Under the pieces are notes generated by a model, which was not told the DNA's origin, did not search any database, and saw nothing but the letters and a program-made list of their open reading frames with translations. Made by a program: the position numbers and the translations under genes. Below, one piece after another: positions 7,563-16,120 of a DNA stretch of 44,005 nt. Within the stretch, counting starts at the first letter, position 1, and every line of letters begins with the position of its first letter. Source of the stretch: Frankiaceae bacterium (lineage in GTDB: Bacteria > Actinomycetota > Actinomycetes > BP-191); the NCBI GenBank assembly GCA_030840645.1, contig JAVEEC010000112.1:1-44005 (forward strand), in the 5' to 3' direction.

Positions 7563-7724
7563 CTAATGCGGCGTCGTCGTGACGACCGTCGGCGCCGGCG
7601 TACCCGGGGCGGGGTGGTGGCGGATGGCGCGGGCGAACAGGTTCAGCGCGGTGAACACCACGATCGCGGCGACGACGATGGCGAGGCCGACGTTGCGGCC
7701 CGAGTAGGTGCGTTCTTCGGTCAA
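7563..7724 (-). CDS. 53-residue single-span membrane peptide coupled to hemQ
   Basis: Starting at TTG 7724, which overlaps the hemQ stop (TTGA), there is a 53-codon frame: a charged N-terminus (LTEERTYSGR), one hydrophobic helix (residues 11-32, ending LNLFARAIR) and a Pro/Thr-rich tail ending in TTTPH. The stop/start overlap, absence of another gene in the 160-bp space and clear membrane-helix pattern argue for a real gene. The N-inside, C-outside topology follows the charge pattern. Its function is unknown. Coupling to hemQ suggests a role near coproheme decarboxylation or haem delivery at the membrane (inference). Confidence 0.55.
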   Translation of the reverse strand: MTEERTYSGRNVGLAIVVAAIVVFTALNLFARAIRHHPAPGTPAPTVVTTTPH

Positions 7725-8398
7725 GGCAGGTCGGCGACGATCTCGGCGAGCGGGCGGCGCACGCCGGTGAAGAACGGCGTCTCCTCGCGCGTGTACCGCC
7801 GCGCCTCCGCGCCGCGCAGGTGCCGCATCAGGTCGACCAGCCGGTGCAGGTCGTCGGCCTCGAACGCCAGCAGCCACTCGTAGTCGTTGAGGGCGAAGCA
7901 GGCGACGGTGTTGGAGCGGACGTCGGGGTACTCGCGCGCCATCTTGCCGTGCTCGGCGAGCATCTCCCGGCGCTGCTCGGGGTCGAGCAGGTACCAGTCC
8001 AGCGACCGCACGAACGGGTAGACGCAGACGTAGCGCTTGGGGTCCTCGCGGCGGACGTACGCGGGGATGTGGCTCTTGTTGAACTCGGCCGGCCGGTGCA
8101 GCGCGACCGATGACCAGACCGGCTCCAGGTCGCGGCCGAGCGCGGTCTGCCGGAACCGCGTGTACGCGGACTGGAGCACGTCGGGGTCGGGGCAGGTCCA
8201 CCACACGAGCAGGTCGGCGTCGGCGCGGTAGCCGGAGAGCGCGTACGTGCCGCGCGTGTAGACGTCCTTGGCCGCCAGCTCCTCGAACAGCGCGTCGACC
8301 TCCGCGGCGTCGCGCGCGCCACCGGGGCGGGCCCGGAACACGGAGTACATCGTGTAGAGCATCTCGTCGTTCAGCTCGCGCGCCGTCTTCTCCGTCAT
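7721..8398 (-). CDS. hemQ: Coproheme decarboxylase HemQ (ChdC)
   Basis: A 225-residue chlorite-dismutase-fold enzyme that converts coproheme to haem b in the last step of the coproporphyrin-dependent pathway. Tyr127 (RYVCVYPF), His110 (NKSHIPAY) and His150 (LAEHGKMAREY) have the same mutual spacing as Tyr135, His118 and His158 of the Corynebacterium diphtheriae enzyme, which are the catalytic tyrosine, distal histidine and proximal haem ligand. The start ATG 8398 lies 7 bp after hemY. The 53-residue membrane peptide is coupled to its stop. Confidence 0.93.
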   Translation of the reverse strand: MTEKTARELNDEMLYTMYSVFRARPGGARDAAEVDALFEELAAKDVYTRGTYALSGYRADADLLVWWTCPDPDVLQSAYTRFRQTALGRDLEPVWSSVALHRPAEFNKSHIPAYVRREDPKRYVCVYPFVRSLDWYLLDPEQRREMLAEHGKMAREYPDVRSNTVACFALNDYEWLLAFEADDLHRLVDLMRHLRGAEARRYTREETPFFTGVRRPLAEIVADLP

Positions 8399-8405
8399 GG
8401 CTCCA

Positions 8406-9791
8406 TCATCCCCGAGCGCGCACGTGCGCCGCCACGCGGGCCGCGGCGGCGTTGCCGGACCGCACGCAGGCCGCGATACCGACCCCGCGGTACGCCGCCC
8501 CGGCGACCGCGAGCCCCGGCACCGCGCCAACCGCCGCCTCGATCGCGTCGACGCGGCTGAGGTGGCCGAGGGCGTACTGCGGCAGCGCGTCGTCCCAGCG
8601 CGCGACGAACGCGTCGACAGGTTGTTTAGTTGTGCTAAACAACTGTCCGAGCTCGGTGTGGACCGCGGCGACCAGCTCGGCGTCGTCCAAATCGACCGGC
8701 TCGCCCGCCCGACCGACCGACGCGCGGAGCAGCGTGGTGCCGGGCAGGGTGCTGCGCGGCCACTTCTGGCTGTAGAACGTCACGGCCTTCACCAGCCGCC
8801 GCCCGGCGGGCACGAGGACCCCCGAGCCCTCGGGGAGGCGGAGGGCGCCGGACGGGTACGCGAGGCCGACGAGCGCGACGGACGCGTACGCGAGGTCGCG
8901 TAGCGGCGGCGCGGCGGCGGGCGCGACCAGCTCGAGCAGGCGGGCGGCGGACCGGCCGGGGGTCGCGACGACGACGCCGTCCGCGATCAGCGCGCGGCCG
9001 CCCGCGAGGGTGACGCGGAACGCGCCGGAGAGGCGTTCGACGGTGGCGGCGCGGGTGCGGGTGAGGACCTCGACGCGGGCGGCGGCCGCGACCGCCGCGA
9101 CGAGGGTGGACAGGCCACCGTTGACGGTCAGGAAGACCGGCGCGGTGTCGGGCGTCGCCGCGGCGGCGCGGGCGCGGGCGGCGCGGACCAGGCTGCGGCG
9201 CGACCGGGCGAGGGCGGCGAGGTCGGGCGCGGCGGCGTCGAGGTCGAGGGCGTCCGCGGAGCCGGCGTACACGCCGCCGAGCAGCGGGTCGACCAGCCGG
9301 TCGACGACCTGGCGGCCGAGCCGGCGGGCGACCAGGTCGCCGACGGTGACCGGCTCGGTGACCGGCCGGCCCGGGAGCCACGGCTCCACCGACGCGCGAA
9401 CGAGGCCGCGCGGGGAGAGGACGCGCGAGCGCGCGAGCGGGCCGAGGCGGGCGGGGACGCCGCGCACGGTCCCGGCCGGCAGCGGCCGGAGCCGGTCGCG
9501 GACCAGGACCCAGGCCCGGCCGGTCGCGGGTGCGACCAGCTCGCCGCCGAGGCCGACGGCCTCGGCCAGGCCGGTCGCCTCGGGGACACGGGCCAGCCAG
9601 TTGTCGGCGCCGGTCTCGACGGTCGCGCCGCCGAGCTCGCCGGTGAGCAGCGCGCCGCCGAGACGTTCGGACTCCTCGACCACGGTGATGCGGACGCCGG
9701 GGAGGGCGGCGCGGACGGCATGCGCGGCGGCGAGGCCGCTGATGCCGCCGCCGACGATCACGACGTGGCGGTCGGTGCCGTCGGCGTTCAC
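8406..9791 (-). CDS. hemY: Coproporphyrinogen III oxidase HemY (CgoX)
   Basis: A 461-residue FAD-dependent oxidase. The N-terminal dinucleotide site is GGGISGLAAA (residues 14-23), followed by the glutamate-containing VVEESERLGG and ETGADNW. The C-terminal FAD-closing segment is GLAVAGAAYRGVGIAACVRSG. With hemQ and a HemH of the coproporphyrin type nearby, the substrate is most likely coproporphyrinogen III rather than protoporphyrinogen. Start GTG 9791 leaves a short VNADGTDR leader before the first beta strand. The enzyme is transcribed with hemQ. Confidence 0.92.
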   Translation of the reverse strand: MNADGTDRHVVIVGGGISGLAAAHAVRAALPGVRITVVEESERLGGALLTGELGGATVETGADNWLARVPEATGLAEAVGLGGELVAPATGRAWVLVRDRLRPLPAGTVRGVPARLGPLARSRVLSPRGLVRASVEPWLPGRPVTEPVTVGDLVARRLGRQVVDRLVDPLLGGVYAGSADALDLDAAAPDLAALARSRRSLVRAARARAAAATPDTAPVFLTVNGGLSTLVAAVAAAARVEVLTRTRAATVERLSGAFRVTLAGGRALIADGVVVATPGRSAARLLELVAPAAAPPLRDLAYASVALVGLAYPSGALRLPEGSGVLVPAGRRLVKAVTFYSQKWPRSTLPGTTLLRASVGRAGEPVDLDDAELVAAVHTELGQLFSTTKQPVDAFVARWDDALPQYALGHLSRVDAIEAAVGAVPGLAVAGAAYRGVGIAACVRSGNAAAARVAAHVRARG

Positions 9792-9875
9792 GAATCGTGA
9801 TGATCCCGTGCCGCCCCCGTCGTCGCGCGCCGACAGGCTGGCGCGACCGTCACAAAGCCGGCGAGGGGTGGGGCG

Positions 9876-10694
9876 ATGCGCAGGACCGCGTACGCGATGG
9901 GGATGGTGCTGCTGGCGCTGGCGGCCGGGTGCAGCCGCTCGTCGGGGAGCGCGTCGAAGGGGTCGCGGCCCGAGGCCGGCGCCGTGGCGGTGGGCGGCGA
10001 GAAGGGCGCGGCGGCGCGGCCCGCGCGCCTCCCGAAGGGCGCGGCCCTCGCCCGTGCGGTGATCCGCACCGGCGCGATGACGGTCCGCGTGACGGACGTC
10101 GCGGCGGCGGGGCAGGCGGTGACGGCCGCGGCCGAAGGCGCGGGCGGCTACGTCCAGTCCGCCGACACGACGGACGCCGGCGGGACGGTCACGGTGCGGG
10201 TGCCGCCGCAGCGGTTCAGCGCGACGGCCGACGCGGTCGCGCGGCTCGGGACGGTGACGGCGCGCCACGTCGGGACCGAGGACGTGACGGCGGACGTGGC
10301 CGACGTCGACGGGCGGCTCGCGGCGGCGCGGGCGAGCGCCGCGCGGCTGCGGTCGCTGCTCGGCAGGGCCGCCTCGGTCGCCGACCTCACGGCGTTGGAG
10401 AGCGAGCTGGCGACGCGGGAGGGCGAGCTGGAGTCCCTCGCCTCCCGGCGCCGCGCGCTCGGGGAGGATACGGAGCTGGCGACGCTGGCGGTCACGCTCT
10501 CGCCCGCCGTCGCGCCGGCCGCTCGGGGCGCGAACGCCGGGTTCGGCGACGGGCTGCGCGGCGGGTGGCGAGCGTTCACGTCGAGCGCGCGGGTGGCGGC
10601 GGTGGTGGCGGGCGCGGTGCTGCCGTTCGCGGCGGTGGCGGCGTTGGTGCTGGCGCCGTTCGTCTACGTCCGGCGCAGGCGGGCGCTGACCTGA
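9876..10694 (+). CDS. DUF4349 lipoprotein
   Basis: A 272-residue protein with a lipoprotein signal (LLALAAGC, lipid-modified Cys19), then the DUF4349 pattern: IRTGAMTVRV, GYVQSADTTDAGGTVTVRVPPQRF, DVTADVADVDGRLAAARASAARL. A coiled-coil region follows (LTALESELATREGELESLASRR) and then one C-terminal membrane helix (about 239-265) with the tail RRRRALT. It would be anchored at both ends with the body outside. The family has no settled biochemical role. GGGGTGGGGCG precedes ATG 9876. It is transcribed divergently from hemY across an 84-bp gap and overlaps the EamA gene by 31 bp at its 3' end. Confidence 0.85.
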   Translation: MRRTAYAMGMVLLALAAGCSRSSGSASKGSRPEAGAVAVGGEKGAAARPARLPKGAALARAVIRTGAMTVRVTDVAAAGQAVTAAAEGAGGYVQSADTTDAGGTVTVRVPPQRFSATADAVARLGTVTARHVGTEDVTADVADVDGRLAAARASAARLRSLLGRAASVADLTALESELATREGELESLASRRRALGEDTELATLAVTLSPAVAPAARGANAGFGDGLRGGWRAFTSSARVAAVVAGAVLPFAAVAALVLAPFVYVRRRRALT

Positions 10695-11566
10695 CGCAGC
10701 CGGCCCTCGGCGAGCGCGACCCCGAGGGCGACGACGGCGGCGCCGACGAACAGGTTCCACGTCACCGCCTCGTCCAGGACCGCCACGCCGACGGCCACGG
10801 CGACGACCGGGATGACGAACGTCACCAGCGACGCCGACGTCGCGCCGATGTCGCGGATCAGCCCGTGGTACAGCACGAACGCGAAGCCCGTCCCCATCGC
10901 CCCCAGCGCGAGCACAGACCCGGCGACCCGCCAGGTGAGGTGGACGGAACCGCCGCCGAGCGGCGCGACGACCGCGAGCAGCACGGTCGCCGCGGTCAGC
11001 TGGCAGGCGGTGAGGACGACGGGGTCGAGGCGGTACGGGGTGAGGTAGCGGCGGACGTAGTTGAACGCCACGCCGTACGACGCCGCCGCGCCGAGGCAGG
11101 CGAGCTGGCCGAGGACGGTGTTCTCGCCGATGCCGCGCCACGGGCCGAGGACGGTGACGACGCCGGCGACGCCGAGCAGGAGGCCGGCGACGCGTTCGCG
11201 GGTCGGGCGTTCGTCCGGCAGGGCGGCGATGGCGATGAGCAGGGTCGCGAGGGGGGTGGTGGCGTTGTAGATGCCGGCGACGCCGGAGGTGACGTGCAGC
11301 TCGCCCCAGGCGAACCCCGCGAACGGGATGACGTTGGCGACGACCGACACGACCACGATGTGCCGCCAGAGCGTGCGGTCGCGCGGGACCGGGAGACGTG
11401 CGGCCGCCACCAGCACCCACATGGTCAGCGCGCCTGCGACGCTGCGGCCCAGCGCGACGCCGAGCGGGGGCAGCCCCTCCAGCCCGACCTTGATGAACAG
11501 GAAGCTCAGCCCCCAGATCGTCCCGAGCAGGACCAGGCGGCCGTACGGCGGGAGGCGGGCGATCAC
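10664..11566 (-). CDS. EamA-family (DMT superfamily) transporter downstream of hemH
   Basis: A 300-residue integral membrane protein with about ten helices in two EamA repeats. The start segment GTIWGLSFLFIKVGLEGLPP and the second-half signature SLVTFVIPVVAVAVGVAVLDEAVTW are typical. EamA proteins export amino acids, metabolites or other small molecules; the substrate cannot be read from sequence. The start GTG 11566 overlaps the hemH stop (GTGA), so translation is coupled to hemH. It is the fourth gene of the unit EamA-hemE-hemH-EamA. Confidence 0.88.
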   Translation of the reverse strand: MIARLPPYGRLVLLGTIWGLSFLFIKVGLEGLPPLGVALGRSVAGALTMWVLVAAARLPVPRDRTLWRHIVVVSVVANVIPFAGFAWGELHVTSGVAGIYNATTPLATLLIAIAALPDERPTRERVAGLLLGVAGVVTVLGPWRGIGENTVLGQLACLGAAASYGVAFNYVRRYLTPYRLDPVVLTACQLTAATVLLAVVAPLGGGSVHLTWRVAGSVLALGAMGTGFAFVLYHGLIRDIGATSASLVTFVIPVVAVAVGVAVLDEAVTWNLFVGAAVVALGVALAEGRLRQVSARLRRT

Positions 11567-12474
11567 CGGAAGCGCGCGGCGCGCTCGCGGACCAGGTCGG
11601 CGAGGGCGGTCATCACGGTGGGGTCAGCGTTCACCGAACGCGTCCGCGCGAACGCCAGCCCGGCCTCGGTCGCGACGCGGCGCGCCTCGATGTCGAGGTC
11701 GTACGCGACCTCCAGGTGGTCGGCCGTGAAGCCGCACGCGCACACGACGACGGCCTCGGCGCCCTCCTCGGCGCGGACCCGGATGACGTCGAGGACGTCG
11801 GGACCCAGCCAGGGGTCCGGCGTCCGGCCCGCCGACTGCCACGCCGTCGACCAGCGGAGGAGATCCGCCAGCGTCGCGACCGCCTCGGCCGTCGCCCGGA
11901 CCTGGTCGGGGTACGGGTCCTCCGGCGGGACGGCCCGCTCCGGCAGCGAGTGCGCCGTGAACACCACCTCGGCCTCGGCGCGCGTCCCCTCGGGCAGCGT
12001 CGCGCGGGCCTCGTCGACGGCCGCGGCGAGGAGCTCCAGGTACTCGGGCAGCAGGTGCCAGTGCTCGACGGTCTCGACCGTGACGCCGTTGTCCTCGCCG
12101 GCGGCGCTCGCGCGGCGCGCGTACTCCCCGACCGACGCGCCGGAGTAGTGCGGCGCGAGGACCAGGCCGACCGCGTCGGCGACGTCGCTCGCGGCGAGTG
12201 CGGCGACGCCGTCCTCGATGGTGGGCGCGGCGTGCTTGAGACCGATGGTGACGACGTAGTCGTCGCCGAGGGCCCGCTGCAGCGCGGCGGCCTGCGCCTC
12301 GGTGATGGCGCGGAGCGGGAACGTGCCGCCGATGGCGTCGTACCGCGCCGTCAGGTCGGCCAGCTGCTCCGGCGACGGCGGGCGGCCGCGCCGGATGTCG
12401 GTGTAGTAGGCCTCGATGCCTGCGCGGTCCTGCGGCGTGCCGTACGCCATCACCAGCACGCCGACCCGGCTCAC
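11563..12474 (-). CDS. hemH: Coproporphyrin III ferrochelatase HemH (CpfC)
   Basis: A 303-residue ferrochelatase that inserts Fe2+ into coproporphyrin III. The active-site histidine is His175 in [13 protein letters not shown], and the conserved acidic segment includes Glu255 in [18 protein letters not shown]. Only two cysteines are present (245 and 247), so the four-cysteine [2Fe-2S] ligand set of mycobacterial ferrochelatases is missing. The start GTG 12474 overlaps the hemE stop by four bases and the stop overlaps the next EamA start, so hemE, hemH and the transporter are tightly coupled. Confidence 0.93.
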   Translation of the reverse strand: MSRVGVLVMAYGTPQDRAGIEAYYTDIRRGRPPSPEQLADLTARYDAIGGTFPLRAITEAQAAALQRALGDDYVVTIGLKHAAPTIEDGVAALAASDVADAVGLVLAPHYSGASVGEYARRASAAGEDNGVTVETVEHWHLLPEYLELLAAAVDEARATLPEGTRAEAEVVFTAHSLPERAVPPEDPYPDQVRATAEAVATLADLLRWSTAWQSAGRTPDPWLGPDVLDVIRVRAEEGAEAVVVCACGFTADHLEVAYDLDIEARRVATEAGLAFARTRSVNADPTVMTALADLVRERAARFR

Positions 12475-13538
12475 CGGGTGGTCGTCCGGGCGGACTCCGT
12501 GTGCACCAGGTCGACGACGCGTTCGAGGACGTCGGGGTCGGTCTCGGGGAGGACGCCGTGGCCGAGGTTGAAGACGTGGCCCTCCAGTCCCTTAGCCCGG
12601 TCGAGGACGTCACGGGTCCGCGCCGCCACGACCTCCCAGGGAGCGAGACAGGCGGCCGGGTCGAGGTTGCCCTGAACGGCGCGCCCGGGACCGACCCGCC
12701 GGGCGCCCTCGTCGATCGGCAGGTGGAAGTCGACGCCGACGACATCCGCGCCCGCCTCCCCCATCAGCCCGAGCAGCTCGCCGGTGCCGACGCCGAAGTG
12801 GATGCGCGGCACGCCGAGGTCGGCGAGCCCGGCGAAGATGCGGCGGCTCGCGGGGAGGACGTACGTCGCGTAGTCGGCGGCGGAGAGCGCGCCCGCCCAC
12901 GAGTCGAACAGCTGCACCGCGCTCGCCCCCGCGTGCACCTGCGCGCGCAGCGAGGCAAGGGCGATGTCGGCGAGGCGTTCGGTCAGCAGCGCCCAGCCGG
13001 CCGGGTCGGCGTACATGAACGCCTTGGTCCGCGCGTGCGTCTTGGAAGCACCGCCCTCGACCAGGTAGCTGGCGAGGGTGAACGGCGCCCCCGCGAACCC
13101 GATCAACGGCACCGCCAGCTCCTTGACGAGCAGCCGGACCGCCTCGGCGACGTACGGCACGTCCTCGTCCGGCTCCAGCGGCCGCAGCCGGTCGATGTCG
13201 GCCGGGCCGCGGAACGGCTCCGCCACGACCGGACCCACGCCCGGCACGATGTCGAGGCCGACGCCGACCGCGCGCAACGGCAGCACGATGTCGCTGAACA
13301 GGATCGCCGCGTCCACCCCGAGGCGGCGGACCGGCTGCAGGGTGATCTCGGTGACCAGGTCAGGACGCATGCACGAGTCGAGCATCGAGACGCCGCGACG
13401 GATCTCGCGGTACTCCGGCAGCGCGCGCCCCGCCTGGCGCATGAACCAGACCGGGGTGTACGGCACCGGCTCGCGGCGGCACGCGCGCAGGAAGGCGGAG
13501 TCGTTGAGGTCGGTGGTCACGATGAGTGATGGTCCCAT
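12471..13538 (-). CDS. hemE: Uroporphyrinogen decarboxylase HemE
   Basis: A 355-residue enzyme that decarboxylates uroporphyrinogen III to coproporphyrinogen III. Conserved features are [15 protein letters not shown] (Arg34, Arg38), the catalytic Asp83 in [29 protein letters not shown] and the C-terminal [14 protein letters not shown]. It lies 6 bp after the first EamA gene and overlaps hemH. The start ATG 13538 has no clear ribosome site; GTG 13520 ([10 protein letters not shown]) is a possible alternative. Confidence 0.95.
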   Translation of the reverse strand: MGPSLIVTTDLNDSAFLRACRREPVPYTPVWFMRQAGRALPEYREIRRGVSMLDSCMRPDLVTEITLQPVRRLGVDAAILFSDIVLPLRAVGVGLDIVPGVGPVVAEPFRGPADIDRLRPLEPDEDVPYVAEAVRLLVKELAVPLIGFAGAPFTLASYLVEGGASKTHARTKAFMYADPAGWALLTERLADIALASLRAQVHAGASAVQLFDSWAGALSAADYATYVLPASRRIFAGLADLGVPRIHFGVGTGELLGLMGEAGADVVGVDFHLPIDEGARRVGPGRAVQGNLDPAACLAPWEVVAARTRDVLDRAKGLEGHVFNLGHGVLPETDPDVLERVVDLVHTESARTTTR

Positions 13539-13544
13539 GCCGCG

Positions 13545-14378
13545 TCAGCCCGCCGCGAGGCAGACGACACCGCCGAACGCCGCCACCACGCCCGCGAGCT
13601 GGATGCCGCGGAGGCGTTCGGCGTAGACGGCCTGGGCCAGCACGACCGTGACGACCGGGTACAGCGACGCCAGCACCCCGACGATGGCGACCAGGCCGCG
13701 GGTGGAGGCGTACGCGTACAGGCCGAGGGCGACGACGTTCAGCACGCCGATGGCGAGCACGCCGCCGGCGTCCCTCGGCGACGACCGCGGCGGCGGTCGG
13801 GGCCGGGTGACGAGGACGAACAGCAGCGTCGCGACGAACGAGAACGCGGTCAGCGCCGCCGTCGTCATGGCCCAGCGGTCGGGCCCCGCGCGCGGGATCA
13901 GCGCCAGCGCGCCGCCGAAGCCGCACGCCGCCAGCACGGCGTAGGCGACGGAGGTCCGCTGCACCCCGACGCCGCGCAGCTCGGGCCCCGACGCCAGCAC
14001 GACGCCCGCCGCCGCCAGCATGATCCCGGCCACGGCGACTGCCGACGGCCGCTCCCCGCGGACGACACCCACCACCACCGGCAGGACCAGCCCGGTCCCC
14101 GCGATCGGTGCGACCACGCTCATCGTCCCGAGGGCCAGGGCGCGGTAGAAGAACGCCCCCGCGAGCGTCCCGAAGGCGCTCGCCCCCACGCCCCACCAGA
14201 GGTAGGGCCCGGGCGGCCGCCAGCCACCCAGCACCAGCACGAGACCGATCCCCACCAGACCCGCCGCCTGCGACCAGACCATGACGAGCGCGGTCGGCAG
14301 CCGCCGGGAGTACGCCCCGCCGAGGAAGTCGGCGAGGCCCCACGCGACGGACGCGACGAGAGCGAGGAACGCTGGCAC
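13545..14378 (-). CDS. EamA-family (DMT superfamily) transporter upstream of hemE
   Basis: A 277-residue membrane protein with about ten helices in two repeats (ASVAWGLADFLGGAYSRRLP at the start, LASLYPVVTVVLAQAVYAERLRG near the end). It is only distantly similar to the EamA protein after hemH. The start GTG 14378 is preferred over TTG 14408 because a TAGGGT hexamer ends 7 bp before it, giving a leaderless transcript, and because helix 1 begins there. It is the first gene of the hemE-hemH operon. The substrate is unknown; placement with haem genes suggests a link to porphyrins or precursors (inference). Confidence 0.85.
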   Translation of the reverse strand: MPAFLALVASVAWGLADFLGGAYSRRLPTALVMVWSQAAGLVGIGLVLVLGGWRPPGPYLWWGVGASAFGTLAGAFFYRALALGTMSVVAPIAGTGLVLPVVVGVVRGERPSAVAVAGIMLAAAGVVLASGPELRGVGVQRTSVAYAVLAACGFGGALALIPRAGPDRWAMTTAALTAFSFVATLLFVLVTRPRPPPRSSPRDAGGVLAIGVLNVVALGLYAYASTRGLVAIVGVLASLYPVVTVVLAQAVYAERLRGIQLAGVVAAFGGVVCLAAG

Positions 14379-14385
14379 GTGACCG

Positions 14386-14391
14386 ACCCTA
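14386..14391 (-). promoter_or_regulatory. -10 element (TAGGGT) of the EamA-hemE-hemH-EamA operon, leaderless type
   Basis: TAGGGT on the minus strand is followed by 7 bases and GTG 14378. No convincing -35 was seen. Confidence 0.5.
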
Positions 14392-14478
14392 CGGACCCCC
14401 TGTGACAAGAAGCGGCGAGCGACACTCCCGGCTCCGTGCGGGACGCGCGAAATCCGCCACGGCGTCCGGAACGAGCCC

Positions 14479-14484
14479 TACCCT
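14479..14484 (+). promoter_or_regulatory. -10 element (TACCCT) of the DUF3000 gene, leaderless type
   Basis: TACCCT is followed by 6 bases and ATG 14491, so the predicted transcription start coincides with the start codon. Confidence 0.5.
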
Positions 14485-14490
14485 CGGCGC

Positions 14491-15069
14491 ATGGTCGTGG
14501 AGCCGGACGAGTCACCGGAGCCGTTCCGGCTCGCCGTGGCGAGCCTGCGGGCCGCGGAGGTCGACCCCGCGGTGACGCTGCGGGAGACCGCCGCGCCGTC
14601 CCGGCTGGCGCCGTACGCGTTCGCGCTGACCGCCGAGGTGCTGCACGGCGACGACGAGCTGGCGAGCGGCCGGTTCATCGTCCTGCACGACCCCGACGGC
14701 CAGGAGGCGTGGAACGGCGACACCCGCGTCGTGGCGTTCGCGACGGCGGCGGTCGAGGAGGAGATCGGCCGCGACCCGCTGCTGCCCGAGGTCGGCTGGG
14801 CCTGGCTGCTCGACGCGCTCGCGGGGCACGACGCGACATACGTCGCCGAGGGCGGCACGGTGACGAGCACGACGAGCGCACGGTTCGGCGCGATGGCGGG
14901 CGAGCCGGGCGGCTGCGACCTGGAGCTGCGCTGCTCCTGGTCACCGACACAGGAAGACCCGATGGACCGTCACCTGGCGGCGTTCTGCGACGTCCTCTGC
15001 TCGATGGCCGGACTGCCGCCGGCGGTCCCCGGCGTGGCGCGGCTGCCGCTCAGGCGGAGTGCCGGCTGA
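14491..15069 (+). CDS. DUF3000 family protein
   Basis: A 192-residue soluble protein. The features RLAPYAFALTAEVL, LHDPDGQEAWNGDTRVV, DPLLPEVGWAWLLDAL and the C-terminal FCDVLCSMAGLPPAVPGV match my memory of the actinobacterial DUF3000 family (PF11452; Rv2680 in M. tuberculosis). It has no known activity. The family regularly lies between hemE and the RNase D gene, as here. ATG 14491 is supported by the leaderless -10 upstream. Its end overlaps the histidine kinase gene by 20 bp on the other strand. Confidence 0.85.
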   Translation: MVVEPDESPEPFRLAVASLRAAEVDPAVTLRETAAPSRLAPYAFALTAEVLHGDDELASGRFIVLHDPDGQEAWNGDTRVVAFATAAVEEEIGRDPLLPEVGWAWLLDALAGHDATYVAEGGTVTSTTSARFGAMAGEPGGCDLELRCSWSPTQEDPMDRHLAAFCDVLCSMAGLPPAVPGVARLPLRRSAG

Positions 15070-16120
15070 GGAGCGGGCGAGGACCCCGGGTCCCCGGCGC
15101 GGCCGGGCGCGGCAGGCGCAGCTGCAGGACGGTGCCCGCGGCGGGCATCGACGAGATCTCCAACGAGCCACCGGCCAGCCGCGCGCGCTCGCGCAGCAGG
15201 CCGAGCCCGACGTGCCTGCCCCGCTCCGGCCGTACGGCGTCGGGGTCGAAGCCCGGGCCCGCGTCCGAGACGGTCGCGACGATGCCGTCCTCGTCGACGA
15301 CGAGCGCGGCCTGCGCCCAGTCGACGTCGGCGTGCTTGACGACGTTGAGCAGCGCCTCCTGGAAGAAGCGGTAGACGGTGATCGCGGAGACCAGCGGCAG
15401 CGGGTGCGCGGTCGTCGGCCAGGTGACCTCGACGGCGACGCCGTAACGCTGTTCGAGGTCGGCGCGCAGGTGCCCGATCGCGGCGGCGAGGTCGCCCTCG
15501 CGCAACGCGGGCGGCCGGGTCCGCGCCATGACCGCGCGCACCTGCTCCTCCGCGTCCTCGAGGAACTCCTGGGCCGAACGCAGCGACTCCGGGTCGCCGA
15601 CGGCGAGGTGCATCCGCGCCATGCCGAGCGACTGCGCGACGGTGTCGTGCAGCTCGGCGGCGAGCTGGCCGCGCGCGCCCTCCTCGGCCGCGACGAGCCC
15701 GGAGAGCAGCTCGAACATGCCCGCGCTGGCGTTCTCGGCGGTCCTGCGGTGCTGCTCGGCCAGCTCATCAGCGACGGTGGTGCGCAGCGTCAGCGCGTCG
15801 AGCGTGCGCGCGAGGTCGGCCAGCTCGGTGAAGCCGTTGCCGGCGAGCCAGCGGTCCAGCCTGTGGTCGCCCGGCTCGTGCAGGCGCCGGGTGGCCGCCG
15901 AACGCAGCTCGCGCAGCTGGGCGGCGAGCCGGTCCGCCAGGACTGCGGCGATGCCCGCGGCGATGCCGGTCGCCGCGAGCCCGACGGCGACCACGGGTCC
16001 GAGAACGGCGCCGTGCCCGGCCGCGGCCAGCACGGTCCCGGCAGACGCGACGACGGCGGCGCCGCAGCCGCCGACGGTGAGCGCCGCGGCGGTGGCGAGC
16101 GGGAGCTGGTGGCGGGTCAC
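15050..16120 (-). CDS. Membrane sensor histidine kinase, NarL-partner (HisKA_3) type
   Basis: A 356-residue kinase. Two membrane helices (about 9-35 and 38-62) are followed by a linker, and a dimerisation/phosphoacceptor helix carries His158 in AAELHDTVAQSLGMARMHL. The ATPase domain carries the N-box ALLNVVKHADVD, the G1 box SDAGPGFDP and the G2 box GLGLLRERARLAGGSLEI. There is no extracellular sensor domain, so sensing probably comes from the co-expressed GAF membrane protein. Start GTG 16120 overlaps the stop of that gene (GTGA). The likely partner is the NarL-type regulator encoded divergently at 19123. Confidence 0.9.
   Translation of the reverse strand: MTRHQLPLATAAALTVGGCGAAVVASAGTVLAAAGHGAVLGPVVAVGLAATGIAAGIAAVLADRLAAQLRELRSAATRRLHEPGDHRLDRWLAGNGFTELADLARTLDALTLRTTVADELAEQHRRTAENASAGMFELLSGLVAAEEGARGQLAAELHDTVAQSLGMARMHLAVGDPESLRSAQEFLEDAEEQVRAVMARTRPPALREGDLAAAIGHLRADLEQRYGVAVEVTWPTTAHPLPLVSAITVYRFFQEALLNVVKHADVDWAQAALVVDEDGIVATVSDAGPGFDPDAVRPERGRHVGLGLLRERARLAGGSLEISSMPAAGTVLQLRLPRPAAPGTRGPRPLLSRHSA

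Noticed and set aside
7921..8398. HemQ as a true chlorite dismutase
   Set aside because: The operon with hemY and the conserved Tyr127 and His110/His150 spacing fit coproheme decarboxylase of the actinobacterial type.
9792..9875. Leaderless promoter for hemY (GATCAT 8 bp before GTG 9791)
   Set aside because: It lacks the T at position 1 of TAnnnT and the spacing is at the edge, so I did not list it with the others.
8406..11420. A 1004-residue frame running through hemY, the DUF4349 gene and an EamA gene as one fusion protein
   Set aside because: Only the hemY part carries family motifs. The rest is a shadow of genes read in other frames, and hemY has a plausible GTG start at 9791.
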